Assembly: GCA_020161935.1 (NCBI GenBank)
Contig: JAIUNI010000002.1
Coordinates: forward strand, 558,001 to 622,000
Reading direction: 5' to 3'
Source of the DNA: Chloroflexota bacterium
GTDB lineage: Bacteria; Chloroflexota; Anaerolineae; Aggregatilineales; Phototrophicaceae
DNA: 64,000 bases
Position numbers and translations under genes: made by a program
The notes under the pieces: model-generated
Databases searched by the model: none
Seen by the model: only the letters and a program-made list of their open reading frames with translations
What the model was told of the DNA's origin: nothing
Part shown: in pieces, positions 41,098-49,538 of the stretch
Position numbering within the stretch: position 1 is the stretch's first letter
Layout: every line of letters starts with the position of its first letter

Positions 41098-42023
41098 ATC
41101 TCCCGTAGGATCTCCAGAAAGGTATAAGGTTCTTGCCAGTCTGTCCAGTCATCGGGAGGACCTTGGCTCATCAGCACCGCCGCGCTAGTACCAACAGCCG
41201 AAGCTGCCGCAGCTCCCTCAATACTAATTGCGCTTACCGCAGCTAAAGTGCCACAGGGTACTACTTGAAACCCGGGAGCGCCCCCTACACCTACACCTGC
41301 GGCTACAATCCCTAGCAGACCTGCTAGATACTGTAAGTCATTGCAGGCGTTACCTTTACCGACACCTTTACGAATTGCATCCGCAGACGTTAGCGCACCT
41401 AGACCGCCACCACCGACAATTGCAACAAGTGGAGCAATAGAGGCGATAACTCCTGTCACTGCACCAACTACAACACCGTTTATAACCGCGTCGCCAACAA
41501 ATTGTCCGTGACCGATTTTTTCAATCTGTTGTTTAATATCACAGCCGCAATTACCTGAAGTAGCCAAATTATACAAACTATTGGCGTAAGCATAGGACGT
41601 AGCCGCACCAACCACAGCACCGATTGCTGCGCCGATGAAGAAATTAAGGAACTTCCCACTGGGATCCGTGTAGTTAACAGGATTGCCTTCGACGTAGCTA
41701 TAGCCATTGCGCGACATCACTCGATCCATGACACCTTCTACTGGATCGCGAGTGAGGAACATGCCTAAGTTGGGGTTAGCATAGCGAGCACGCAGATATT
41801 GCAATCCACTCGGGTCAGTCATTTCACCCGTGAAGCCCAAGCTGCTCTCAAGCGTTCCATACTGTTCTAAGGCAGTACCATAGGGCGTATAGTTGCTACT
41901 GAAGCCCACTATGCCACTTGCGTCTGTGATTTGTCTGACCGAGCCGAGCGCATCGTAGCCGAAGTATTCCCACGCACTGGCCGTTTGTTGGGCAATTACA
42001 ATGAGACCCGACCAGAGCTTTTG
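40992..42023 (-). pseudogene. RHS repeat-associated core, 5'-truncated toxin tip cassette
   Basis: The frame is open from 42023; the first good start is at 41909. It reads WEYFGYDALGSVRQITDASG, then LRARYANPNLGMFLTRDPVE and GNPVNYTDPSGK, the RHS core and cleavage junction. A hydrophobic Gly/Ala-rich stretch follows, then MSQGPPDDWTDWQ, after which the frame leaves the AHH domain. The thousands of bases encoding the main RHS shell are missing. It is an orphan C-terminal module, probably silent unless recombined. Confidence 0.75.
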
Positions 42024-42039
42024 TTAAAAGTGATGCTTT

Positions 42040-42423
42040 TCAAATATTTTTAGCTTCTTTCAGTAATTTCTTTGATTCAGGTTTTAGTATCGAAACTAAT
42101 CCATTAAAGCTCGCACTATTTGAGTCAAGATGCTCCATGAATCCAATACGGATTAACTCGATAACATCTTCATCTTTTGATAAGGCGCAGGATTCTAAAA
42201 AATCTACAATTCTCTTTAAAATATCTCCTGATTTCAAATCTTCACCTTGGGATTTTTGAAATATTTCATAGTTTTTAACTGTAAACTTAACCAAACCTGA
42301 GCCTATCAAAAGGTAAGGGAATATCTCACCATAATAGTCCAACATTTCTTGATATATTTCTTGAAATTCAGGCAAAACATTAAGAAGCTGTTCTGCAATA
42401 CTAGAGTAATTTATACTATCCAT
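42040..42423 (-). CDS. Immunity-type small protein (DUF7674-like)
   Basis: A 127-residue helical protein. LLNVLPEFQEIYQEMLDYYG at the N-terminus and GDILKRIVDFLESCALSKDE in the middle resemble the DUF7674 family found next to RHS and other polymorphic toxins. Its own toxin is not present: the next gene downstream on this strand is the truncated RHS-AHH cassette, which has its own immunity gene. It may be an orphan immunity gene from an earlier tip. AT-rich region. Confidence 0.5.
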   Translation of the reverse strand: MDSINYSSIAEQLLNVLPEFQEIYQEMLDYYGEIFPYLLIGSGLVKFTVKNYEIFQKSQGEDLKSGDILKRIVDFLESCALSKDEDVIELIRIGFMEHLDSNSASFNGLVSILKPESKKLLKEAKNI

Positions 42424-42516
42424 GTTAATTCCGTTCTTTTAAATGAGAGGCATAGCTAGTTTGTGAGCTGTGCCTCCCTATAATTATATTCTAAGGAGGC
42501 GTGTAAGGAGCTTGCT

Positions 42517-42984
42517 ATGCCAACCGGAACAACGGACGTTTCACGGGTCATCCACGCGCCGCGCGAAGCGGTTTATGACGCGCTGACCAACCCCGAAAAG
42601 CGCGTGAAATGGCTCGCACCGGACAACATGAAGGGCGTTATCCACTCGTTCGACCTGCGGGTCGGCGGCACGTATCGCATGTCGCTCACCTATCAAGATG
42701 TTGAACAGTCGATGGGTGGTAAAACGACCGCCGATACCGACACCTTCACCGGACGCTTCGATGAGATCATCCCCAACGAAAAAGTCGTGGAAACCATTCT
42801 ATTTGAAGCCGACGACCCAAAGTTCGCTGGCGAAATGGTGATGACGTGGCGGCTAAAGGATGTGGACGGCGGCACCGAGATCGGTGTGCTGACTGAAGGC
42901 ATTCCCGAAGGAATCAAACCGGAGGACAACGCCGAAGGTTCACAGATGTCGCTGCGGAACTTAGCGGCGCTGTTGGAGCAATAA
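42517..42984 (+). CDS. SRPBCC (AHSA1-like) domain protein
   Basis: A 155-residue single-domain protein of the START-like/SRPBCC fold. It shows DVSRVIHAPREAVYDALTNP, then KRVKWLAPDNMKG, FDLRVGGTYRMSL and a C-terminal MSLRNLAALLEQ, as in AHSA1-type proteins. These bind hydrophobic ligands or act as chaperone co-factors; the ligand is unknown. AAGGAG at 7 bases supports the ATG. Confidence 0.85.
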   Translation: MPTGTTDVSRVIHAPREAVYDALTNPEKRVKWLAPDNMKGVIHSFDLRVGGTYRMSLTYQDVEQSMGGKTTADTDTFTGRFDEIIPNEKVVETILFEADDPKFAGEMVMTWRLKDVDGGTEIGVLTEGIPEGIKPEDNAEGSQMSLRNLAALLEQ

Positions 42985-43122
42985 TCCGCATAGCAGCGAG
43001 TACAGGCTAAAGACTGAAAGTACTTCCACGACTGACGACTAATCTGACAGTTTGATGTTGCCGAATCGAATCCAATTTGTATGATTATGTCGGACATTTA
43101 GTTGCGGCAGTAGGGGGCAGCG

Positions 43123-43503
43123 ATGGAACTGGCAGTCGAGGTCGGCATTTCGCCCACGTTGGGCATACGCGGTTTGCTAGCGACGCGGGACATCGCAGCG
43201 GGTGAAGTCATCGAGCGCTGCCCGATGGTTATGATCCCCGTCACGCAGGAGGATGCGCTGGAAGCTACCGTCCTCGGCAATTATTACTTCCTGTGGAATG
43301 ACGAGTTTTACGCGATGGCGCTGGGTTACGGCAGCCTACATAACCACTCCTACCACGCCAACTGCATCTTCGAGCGTGATTATGAGCGGCAGGAAATGGT
43401 GTTCAAAGCGGCAAAAGCCATCCAGCGGGGCGAGGAACTCACCATCAACTATAACGGCGACCCCGACGACCCCACACCTATTCACGAGGGGTTTGGGGTG
43501 TAG
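43123..43503 (+). CDS. SET domain-containing protein
   Basis: A 126-residue minimal SET domain. GRGLFA-like GIRGLLATRDIAAGEVIERC, the core LGYGSLHNHSYHANC (with the NHS motif that binds the methyl donor) and the C-terminal GEELTINYNGDPDD match bacterial SET proteins. It should methylate a lysine on a protein target, which is unknown. No pre- or post-SET extension is present. GGGGGCAGCG precedes the ATG. Confidence 0.83.
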   Translation: MELAVEVGISPTLGIRGLLATRDIAAGEVIERCPMVMIPVTQEDALEATVLGNYYFLWNDEFYAMALGYGSLHNHSYHANCIFERDYERQEMVFKAAKAIQRGEELTINYNGDPDDPTPIHEGFGV

Positions 43504-43547
43504 AGATTCGAATTTGCATTTCGAAACCCAAGCCACATTAAAGCAAT

Positions 43548-43575
43548 TTGCCAGAGACTATTCGATCTCTGGCAA
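43548..43575. other. Intergenic 10-bp hairpin
   Basis: TTGCCAGAGA (43548-43557) pairs with TCTCTGGCAA (43566-43575) around an 8-base loop. It lies between the convergent SET and GH130 genes but lacks a T run on either strand, so it is not a standard terminator. Confidence 0.5.
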
Positions 43576-43717
43576 TAGCATATCTAACAGTAACCTGTCC
43601 ACAAGACATACATAAAAATGAATTGTCATTTGAAGAACGATCCGATGCCTGTGAAAGCATGATCTCTATCGTCATGATCCATCTTATACTTCACCGCCTT
43701 CATCGTTAAGTAACGAT

Positions 43718-44770
43718 TCATGACACAGGTTCTAAACTCGCAAGCACATCATTAACGCTTGCTTCAGCTAAAGCCATTACTTGGTCAGACGCACCATAAT
43801 AAACACGCAAAAGATCGCCCTGAAGAATGCTGCCACAAGTGAAAACAACATTCGAGAAAAAGCCATTGGTTTCGTAAGGCGCTTCTGGTGTCAGAATCGG
43901 TTTTGGACTGTGAGCAATAATCCGACCGGGTTCGTCTAATGGGGTTAAGAATGCGCCGAGACAGTAGCGGTTTTGGTGATCTGCTGCATGATAAATGGAA
44001 AGCCAACCTTTTTCCGTCCAAACGGGTGGCGCACCCCCGCCGATGCGACCACTATCCCAGCCGTCATTCGACGCTTGCATGACAATTTGGTGTTCACCCC
44101 AATGAACCAAGTCGGGTGACGTTGCAATCCAAATATTTAAGCGCCCAAAACCGGAAGGCATCGGTCGGTGATAGGCTACGTACTGCCCGTTAATCCGCTG
44201 AGGAAACAAAGTCATGTCGCGGTTGGCTGGTGGAAAGATAATCCCCAACCGATTAGCTGTCTTAAAGTCAGTGGTAGAAGCCAAAGCGGTGCTAATGCCG
44301 TGGGCGCTGACGGCTGAATAATTCACATAGTAAATATCATCAATCTGGGTTACCCGTGCGTCTTCCGCACCAAAATTTTCGTAGGGCGGGGTTGGGGATA
44401 ACCACGGCTGATGTTCCCCTTGAAAATGCACGCCATCCTGACTGCGTGCTAACCGGATATGGCTAATGCTCGTGAGCAAAGTCGCCCCAGTATGCCGGTC
44501 AACCACCAGTCGTGAGTCACTCGTATCATACCGTTCATCAGCCCGTGAAAAAGGCTTGAGTATTAATTCGCCATCGTCTTCTAAATACGGACAAAGAACA
44601 ACATCGGGGTCTGTTTGCACGGGGCGTTCGGCGACTCGTACCAGTAATAAAACCTCACCATTATAGGTTGTTGCCCCAGCGTTGAATGTGCCGACAATTT
44701 CAAAGTCAGGGCGAGAGGGGTTGAATGAGTGGGTTGTAATGAGAGGGTTAAGTGGATGCCGTTTGAACAT
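43718..44770 (-). CDS. GH130 family glycosidase/phosphorylase
   Basis: A 350-residue five-bladed propeller of GH130. Evidence is the NAGATTYNGEVLLLVRVAER opening, the FGAEDARVTQIDDIYYVNYS block with the conserved acidic residue, and APPVWTEKGWLSIYHAADH. GH130 enzymes phosphorolyse or hydrolyse beta-mannosides in the cytosol. It lies divergent from lacI over a shared 160-base control region with an AGGAGG site at 9 bases. A second GH130 closes the locus at 52.0 kb, and the two are distinct in sequence. Confidence 0.87.
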   Translation of the reverse strand: MFKRHPLNPLITTHSFNPSRPDFEIVGTFNAGATTYNGEVLLLVRVAERPVQTDPDVVLCPYLEDDGELILKPFSRADERYDTSDSRLVVDRHTGATLLTSISHIRLARSQDGVHFQGEHQPWLSPTPPYENFGAEDARVTQIDDIYYVNYSAVSAHGISTALASTTDFKTANRLGIIFPPANRDMTLFPQRINGQYVAYHRPMPSGFGRLNIWIATSPDLVHWGEHQIVMQASNDGWDSGRIGGGAPPVWTEKGWLSIYHAADHQNRYCLGAFLTPLDEPGRIIAHSPKPILTPEAPYETNGFFSNVVFTCGSILQGDLLRVYYGASDQVMALAEASVNDVLASLEPVS

Positions 44771-44863
44771 GAAACCAGACCTCCTAACAAGGATATTGTG
44801 GCTGGATATAAGGTTTATTTCTGACTCGAATTGTGAGCTTTACATAAAAGACTTCGTAAAGAC

Positions 44864-44892
44864 TTGACAAAACATACCACACATTCTATCTT
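44864..44892 (+). promoter_or_regulatory. Sigma-70 promoter of the lacI-type gene
   Basis: TTGACA at 44864-44869 and TATCTT at 44887-44892 are separated by 17 bases. The start site should fall near 44899, within the operator. Confidence 0.7.
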
Positions 44893-44895
44893 CTA

Positions 44896-44909
44896 CGTAA
44901 GCGTTTACG
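44896..44909. promoter_or_regulatory. LacI-family operator over the lacI start site
   Basis: CGTAAGCGTTTACG is a 14-base palindrome with a central CG and only one mismatched pair, the standard form of a LacI-family half-site pair. It sits directly after the -10 box, which suits autorepression, and it could also affect the divergent GH130 gene. Confidence 0.7.
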
Positions 44910-44934
44910 CAAATGTTACGTTACAAGAATAATT

Positions 44935-45954
44935 ATGTCATCTATTATTGAGATTATTGCTAAAGAATTGAATATCTCGATTGCATCGGTATCGCGAGCA
45001 TTGAATGATCGCCCCGGTGTGGGCGAGGGCTTACGAACACGCATCCTCGAAAAAGCTCATGAATTACATTATTCGCCGAATGCGATAGCACGCGGTCTCG
45101 CAACGTCAAAGACTTTTGCGTTAGGCTTCTTCGTACACGAGAAACCCGGCTTACTCGTACAAAACGATCCCTTTTACAGCCAGATTATGCGGGGTGCCGA
45201 GCAAGCAGTTGCTACATCAGACTATCATCTAACCTACGCTACCATTACCGATGAAATCTTGAATAACCCAAAACACTTCAGGTTTACTCGCCAGAAGCGC
45301 ATTGATGGAATGATCTTGGCCGGGCCAGACATTAGCCCCGCTTTTGTACTCGCAATGACCCGCTTGGATATACCTGTCGTACTGGTTGACAATCACCTCG
45401 ATCATCTTAAAGCGCACAGCATCAATAGTGACGATGAAGGCGGTGCTTATCAGGCAGCGCGACATCTTATTGATCTTCATCACCAAAAGATCGGTATTCT
45501 CTCCGGGCCAACACAATGGCCGAGCAACCGGCGGCGTGTGCAGGGTTATCGCCGTGCCCTTGATGAGGCGGGGTTGCCAAAGCCCACCATTTACGCGGAT
45601 CTGACAAGTATTGAGTCCGGTTACGAAGCCTTTGAAAAACTCATTGCTCAATCGCCGGATATTACTGCTATCTGCGCGGTTAACGACTCGATGGCTATTG
45701 GCGCTATCCGTGCCGCACGGGCGCACGGTTTACAGATCCCTACAAACTTATCGGTCGTTGGCTTTGACGATATTGAGTGGGCAATCCACAACGATCCGCC
45801 GCTTACCACCGTGAATATTCCCAAACAACAGTTGGGCGCTGAAGCCGCTCGCCGTTTGTTAGCGTTACTGGAAGACCCATCATTGGCTCCAACCGATTTG
45901 ACGATCTCAGTTCGCCTCATCGAAAGAGCCTCGACGGTCACATTACAAATTTAG
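44935..45954 (+). CDS. LacI family transcriptional regulator
   Basis: A 339-residue regulator. The N-terminal helix-turn-helix carries IAKELNISIASVSRALNDRP and the hinge helix HYSPNAIARGLATSKT. A periplasmic-binding-like sugar domain follows (about 65-330). It lies divergent from a GH130 gene and directly upstream of a sugar ABC importer, so it should sense an oligosaccharide from mannoside breakdown. A matched operator overlaps its own start site. The Shine-Dalgarno sequence is weak. Confidence 0.9.
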   Translation: MSSIIEIIAKELNISIASVSRALNDRPGVGEGLRTRILEKAHELHYSPNAIARGLATSKTFALGFFVHEKPGLLVQNDPFYSQIMRGAEQAVATSDYHLTYATITDEILNNPKHFRFTRQKRIDGMILAGPDISPAFVLAMTRLDIPVVLVDNHLDHLKAHSINSDDEGGAYQAARHLIDLHHQKIGILSGPTQWPSNRRRVQGYRRALDEAGLPKPTIYADLTSIESGYEAFEKLIAQSPDITAICAVNDSMAIGAIRAARAHGLQIPTNLSVVGFDDIEWAIHNDPPLTTVNIPKQQLGAEAARRLLALLEDPSLAPTDLTISVRLIERASTVTLQI

Positions 45955-46099
45955 GCTGGAACGAGGTGCAATGGCCTGTTGCCCGGGTTCAAAGTGCTTG
46001 AGTTCCAGATCCATATAAACAAAGGAGGTTTAAAGTCCCGGTCGAAGTGGATGCCTCGTGCTGTCCCAAATTGAAAATTGTTATCAGTGGAGGTCTAAA

Positions 46100-47374
46100 A
46101 TGCGAAAGAGTTCTGTCTCTCTGTTAATAGTATTGCTTTTTGTCTTATCCGGTGCGCTCATTCCCGCGATGGCGCAGGAACCGGTCACGATCACCATATC
46201 CACATGGGCAGGTGTTGATGAAGCCGCTCAACTCCAAGCGATCATTGACGGCATTAATGAGGGCAATACCGCATACCAGATTGTTCATCAACCACTGCCT
46301 GCTGATTATTACACCCAGATTCAGACCCAACTTGCGGGTGGTACGGCAGCAGATCTGTTGTGGATGGATCAAAACCATATGTCATTGGCCGCTGACGGCA
46401 GTTTCTTGCCGCTGAACGAATGTGTGGCAGGTGCCGAACCCGGCAGTGCTGGCGATGTAGCCGATTACTACCCCGGTGTAATTCAGACCGCCTATCAAGG
46501 CGATACCCTCTACGGTTTGCCGTGGATTGCCCAGCCAGTCGTCGTTTACTTCAACAAAGATATGTTTGATGCAGCCGGTGTTGAACAGCCGACCGCTGAT
46601 TGGACATGGGATGATTTCCTTGAGAAGGCCGCCGCGCTGACACAAGATACCGATGGCGACGGCAATATTGACCAGTGGGGTACGATTGCCAACGGTTGGC
46701 CGCCTCCGCAAATGTTTATCTGGCAAGCGGGTGGCGATGTCATCAGCGAAGATCAAGCGACCTCCCCCATCGACAGCCCTGAAGCGGTTGCGGGCATCGA
46801 TTTTTACCGGAGCTGGATCTATAACCCGGAGATGGCTCCTTCGCCCGACATCATCGCCGAGCAGGGTTTCGATGCGCTGTACTCATCTGGCAAGATCGGT
46901 ATGTTCTTTGGCGGCGCTTCGGATGACAAGGATTACAACGTTCAAGGCTTTACCCCCGGTGTTGTCCCCGTTCCCAAGAACCCAACGACCGGCAGCAATG
47001 TGACCTTCTCGTGGACAGCCAGCACGGTTATTAATGCAGCCACGGCCCACCCCGAAGAAGCCTGCGCTGCACTGATCGCCATCACGGACGGCATTACCAA
47101 TTGGAAGGTCGTTTCGCCCCGCATGTCTCAGGCAACGGTCGAACACTTAATCGCTTCGGTTCCCGAAAAGGAAGCGAATGCACAGGCTTTCCTCGATGCT
47201 GCCCAGAATATGAGCGCCTTCCGCATCATTCCCAAGTTTGCGGAATGGGAAGGGCTGTTGTGGAGCGACTATCTCAACCCCCTGCTCAATAACGAAACCG
47301 ATCTCACAACGGCTGAACTTGCCGCGCAGGTTCGGGCAACTTTGGAAGAAGTTCTGCCCGGTGCAGCCGGATAA
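46100..47374 (+). CDS. Sugar ABC transporter substrate-binding protein
   Basis: A 424-residue family 1 extracellular binding protein. The signal peptide is RKSSVSLLIVLLFVLSGALI ending at AMAQ, with mature sequence VTITISTWAGVDE. LLWMDQNHMSLAADGSFLPL and DGDGNIDQWGTIANGW are typical of maltose/multiple-sugar binders. The ATG at 46100 follows GGAGG at 7 bases; the extension to 46058 is rejected. It is the first structural gene after lacI and feeds the two permeases downstream. The ATPase (MsmX/UgpC type) is not in the locus. Confidence 0.9.
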   Translation: MRKSSVSLLIVLLFVLSGALIPAMAQEPVTITISTWAGVDEAAQLQAIIDGINEGNTAYQIVHQPLPADYYTQIQTQLAGGTAADLLWMDQNHMSLAADGSFLPLNECVAGAEPGSAGDVADYYPGVIQTAYQGDTLYGLPWIAQPVVVYFNKDMFDAAGVEQPTADWTWDDFLEKAAALTQDTDGDGNIDQWGTIANGWPPPQMFIWQAGGDVISEDQATSPIDSPEAVAGIDFYRSWIYNPEMAPSPDIIAEQGFDALYSSGKIGMFFGGASDDKDYNVQGFTPGVVPVPKNPTTGSNVTFSWTASTVINAATAHPEEACAALIAITDGITNWKVVSPRMSQATVEHLIASVPEKEANAQAFLDAAQNMSAFRIIPKFAEWEGLLWSDYLNPLLNNETDLTTAELAAQVRATLEEVLPGAAG

Positions 47375-47391
47375 GAGTGATTACGGATTGA

Positions 47392-47425
47392 GGGTATCAG
47401 GGTGGAAATGACCACCCTGATACTC
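47392..47425 (+). promoter_or_regulatory. Intercistronic hairpin after the sugar-binding protein gene
   Basis: A 14-bp stem (47392-47405 with 47412-47425, one G-U pair) and 6-base loop lies 18 bases after the binding-protein stop. No T run follows. It probably protects the upstream mRNA or reduces read-through to the permeases. Confidence 0.65.
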
Positions 47426-47497
47426 ATTAGCGGTCGCAGCCATCCAATTTAGATTTTTTACGAAACAACCGTTTTAGAATGGTAAAAAGGTGAGCAG

Positions 47498-48622
47498 ATG
47501 GACCCCGGAGCGCTGCAAACTTACCTGCCAACAATAGTTCGTTATGCCCTCGTTGCCATCGGTCTCGGTGTTATCATGTTTGTCGCCTACCGTTTGCAAA
47601 TTCGGTTCGGTGCCAGACGTGAAGCCGCAGCCGGTCGAACGCTGGTTCTACCGTGGGTGATCGGGTTTTTGGTCTTCACGGTATTTCCGGTTGGCGCGTC
47701 CTTATATCTGAGCTTCACCGAATATAACCTCGTGCGTGCGCCAACATGGGTGGGTCTAGATAACTATGCAGACTTATTTAGTCTCAATGTCAGCCCTTTG
47801 CAATCGGTTGATCAGCGCAGCGCGGATGTCATCCCCCCCGGCTTCAAAGAAGTGCAGCGTGTCAACATTGGCAATGGTGGCATGGTTTTTAGCGCCAAAG
47901 AGGCCGACTTCTGGCGTGCGATGCGACTAACCCTCCCCTATGCCTTTCTCAGCGTTCCGGTTGGGATGTTCGCCGCGCTCGGCGTGGCGATGCTGTTGAA
48001 CCAAAAAGTAAAATTCCTCGGCTTCTGGCGGGTGCTGTATTACATGCCAGCCATTTTGCCCGCTGTGGCATCCGCGCTGCTCTGGCGCTGGATTTTCTCG
48101 CCGGACTCAGGATTGCTCAATACGATCCTCGCGCCGCTGTACCGGTTGTTCGGGTGGGAAACACCACGCTGGTTTACCGACCCCAATCTTGCGCTTCCGG
48201 CTTTCATTATCCTCAGCCTGTGGGGAGCGTTTGGTGCCAACTCGGTCGTCCTGCTGGCAGGTTTAAAGGGCATCCCCAAAGAACTCTATGAAGCAGCCGA
48301 AATTGACGGCGCGGGTGAATGGGCAAAGTTCCGTAATGTCACTATTCCCATGCTCAGTCCGGCTCTCTTTTATAACCTTGTCATCAGTGTGATCGCCGCC
48401 CTTCAGGTGTTCGAAGTTGCCGCGTTTATTCCAACTTCGGCCACAATTGGCACCTTTGTGAATTGGCAGATTTACCTAGAAGCCTTCAGTTTACGCAATA
48501 TGGGCTTGGCATCTGCCGAAGGCTGGATTTTGCTCGTGGTCATTTTGATGCTCACCGGTCTTGTGTTTCGCTCGTCATCGGCATGGGTCTTTTATCAGGG
48601 TGCGCGTGAGGAGGCTGCATAA
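47498..48622 (+). CDS. Sugar ABC transporter permease, MalF-like
   Basis: A 374-residue permease with about seven membrane segments. The EAA loop is visible as ELYEAAEIDGAGEWAKFRNV. An extra N-terminal membrane span and a 50-residue insertion after NYADLFSLN set it apart from standard short MalF proteins. AAGGTG precedes the ATG. Its stop overlaps the next permease start (TAATG). It forms a heterodimer with that permease in the cytoplasmic membrane. Confidence 0.9.
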   Translation: MDPGALQTYLPTIVRYALVAIGLGVIMFVAYRLQIRFGARREAAAGRTLVLPWVIGFLVFTVFPVGASLYLSFTEYNLVRAPTWVGLDNYADLFSLNVSPLQSVDQRSADVIPPGFKEVQRVNIGNGGMVFSAKEADFWRAMRLTLPYAFLSVPVGMFAALGVAMLLNQKVKFLGFWRVLYYMPAILPAVASALLWRWIFSPDSGLLNTILAPLYRLFGWETPRWFTDPNLALPAFIILSLWGAFGANSVVLLAGLKGIPKELYEAAEIDGAGEWAKFRNVTIPMLSPALFYNLVISVIAALQVFEVAAFIPTSATIGTFVNWQIYLEAFSLRNMGLASAEGWILLVVILMLTGLVFRSSSAWVFYQGAREEAA

Positions 48623-49536
48623 TGGCTTCAACCGTTTCCACCGAACAATGGTCTTCCAATCAGCCGCTGCCTACGTCGCGCGGTTGGCACATTCGGCAGT
48701 TTATGATTTACGGTCTGCTGATTCTCGGCGGCTTAATCGTGATCATTCCGTTTATTTGGATGATCTCGACCTCGTTGAAATCGCAGGATCAGTTGTTCAC
48801 CAACACCATTGATCTGATCCCAAACCCCGCAATGCCGCAGAATTATGTCGACTTGTGGGCGCGGTTGGGTACTATCGCCCCCGGCATGACCTTCCTACGC
48901 ATTGTCGGTAATACGTTGTTTATGACGCTGCTGGCAATGTTTGGCGAAATCTTTAGTGCATCGCTCGTCGCTTATGGCTTTTCACGTTTCAATTGGCGGG
49001 GCCGAGACACCGTATTTGCCATTATGCTGGCAACGGTCATGATCCCCAGCATCATCACCCGCATCCCCGGCTTCCTGATCTGGAAACAACTTGGCCTGCT
49101 GAACACGTATGATCCGCTGACATGGCCGTCGTTGTTTGCGTGGGGGCCAATCTACGTGTTCTTGATGCGCCAGTTTTTCCTCACCATCCCGCGCGAGATC
49201 GAAGAAGCCGCGATTATTGATGGTGCGAGCGTCGTTCAGGTATATTGGCATATCATGCTGCCGCTCATTCGTCCAATCATGTTGGCGATTGCGGTACTTT
49301 CCTTTCAAGGGAACTGGAATAACTTTCAGGGGCCGCTGCTTTATTTAACCACGCCGCAAATGTTTCCATTGGCGCTGGCGGTTCAGTTCTTCCAGAACTC
49401 GGTATCCAAAACGGCTCCACTCTGGCAGTACATGATGGCGATGAGTGTGATGATGTCTGTACCGGTGCTGGTTATTTACTTCCTTGCACAAAAGCAGTTC
49501 CTTGACGGTATTAATATCGGCGGCGTGAAAGGGTAA
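48622..49536 (+). CDS. Sugar ABC transporter permease, MalG-like
   Basis: A 304-residue permease with six predicted membrane spans. The EAA loop is REIEEAAIIDGASVVQVYWH; WMISTSLKSQDQLF near the first loop is typical of MalG types. The ATG shares a base with the previous stop, so translation is coupled. It partners the MalF-like protein to import an oligosaccharide delivered by the binding protein upstream. Confidence 0.9.
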   Translation: MASTVSTEQWSSNQPLPTSRGWHIRQFMIYGLLILGGLIVIIPFIWMISTSLKSQDQLFTNTIDLIPNPAMPQNYVDLWARLGTIAPGMTFLRIVGNTLFMTLLAMFGEIFSASLVAYGFSRFNWRGRDTVFAIMLATVMIPSIITRIPGFLIWKQLGLLNTYDPLTWPSLFAWGPIYVFLMRQFFLTIPREIEEAAIIDGASVVQVYWHIMLPLIRPIMLAIAVLSFQGNWNNFQGPLLYLTTPQMFPLALAVQFFQNSVSKTAPLWQYMMAMSVMMSVPVLVIYFLAQKQFLDGINIGGVKG

Positions 49537-49538
49537 CA

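Noticed and set aside
47392..47425. Rho-independent terminator after the sugar-binding protein gene
   Set aside because: The stem is strong but no T run follows, and the permease genes downstream need read-through.
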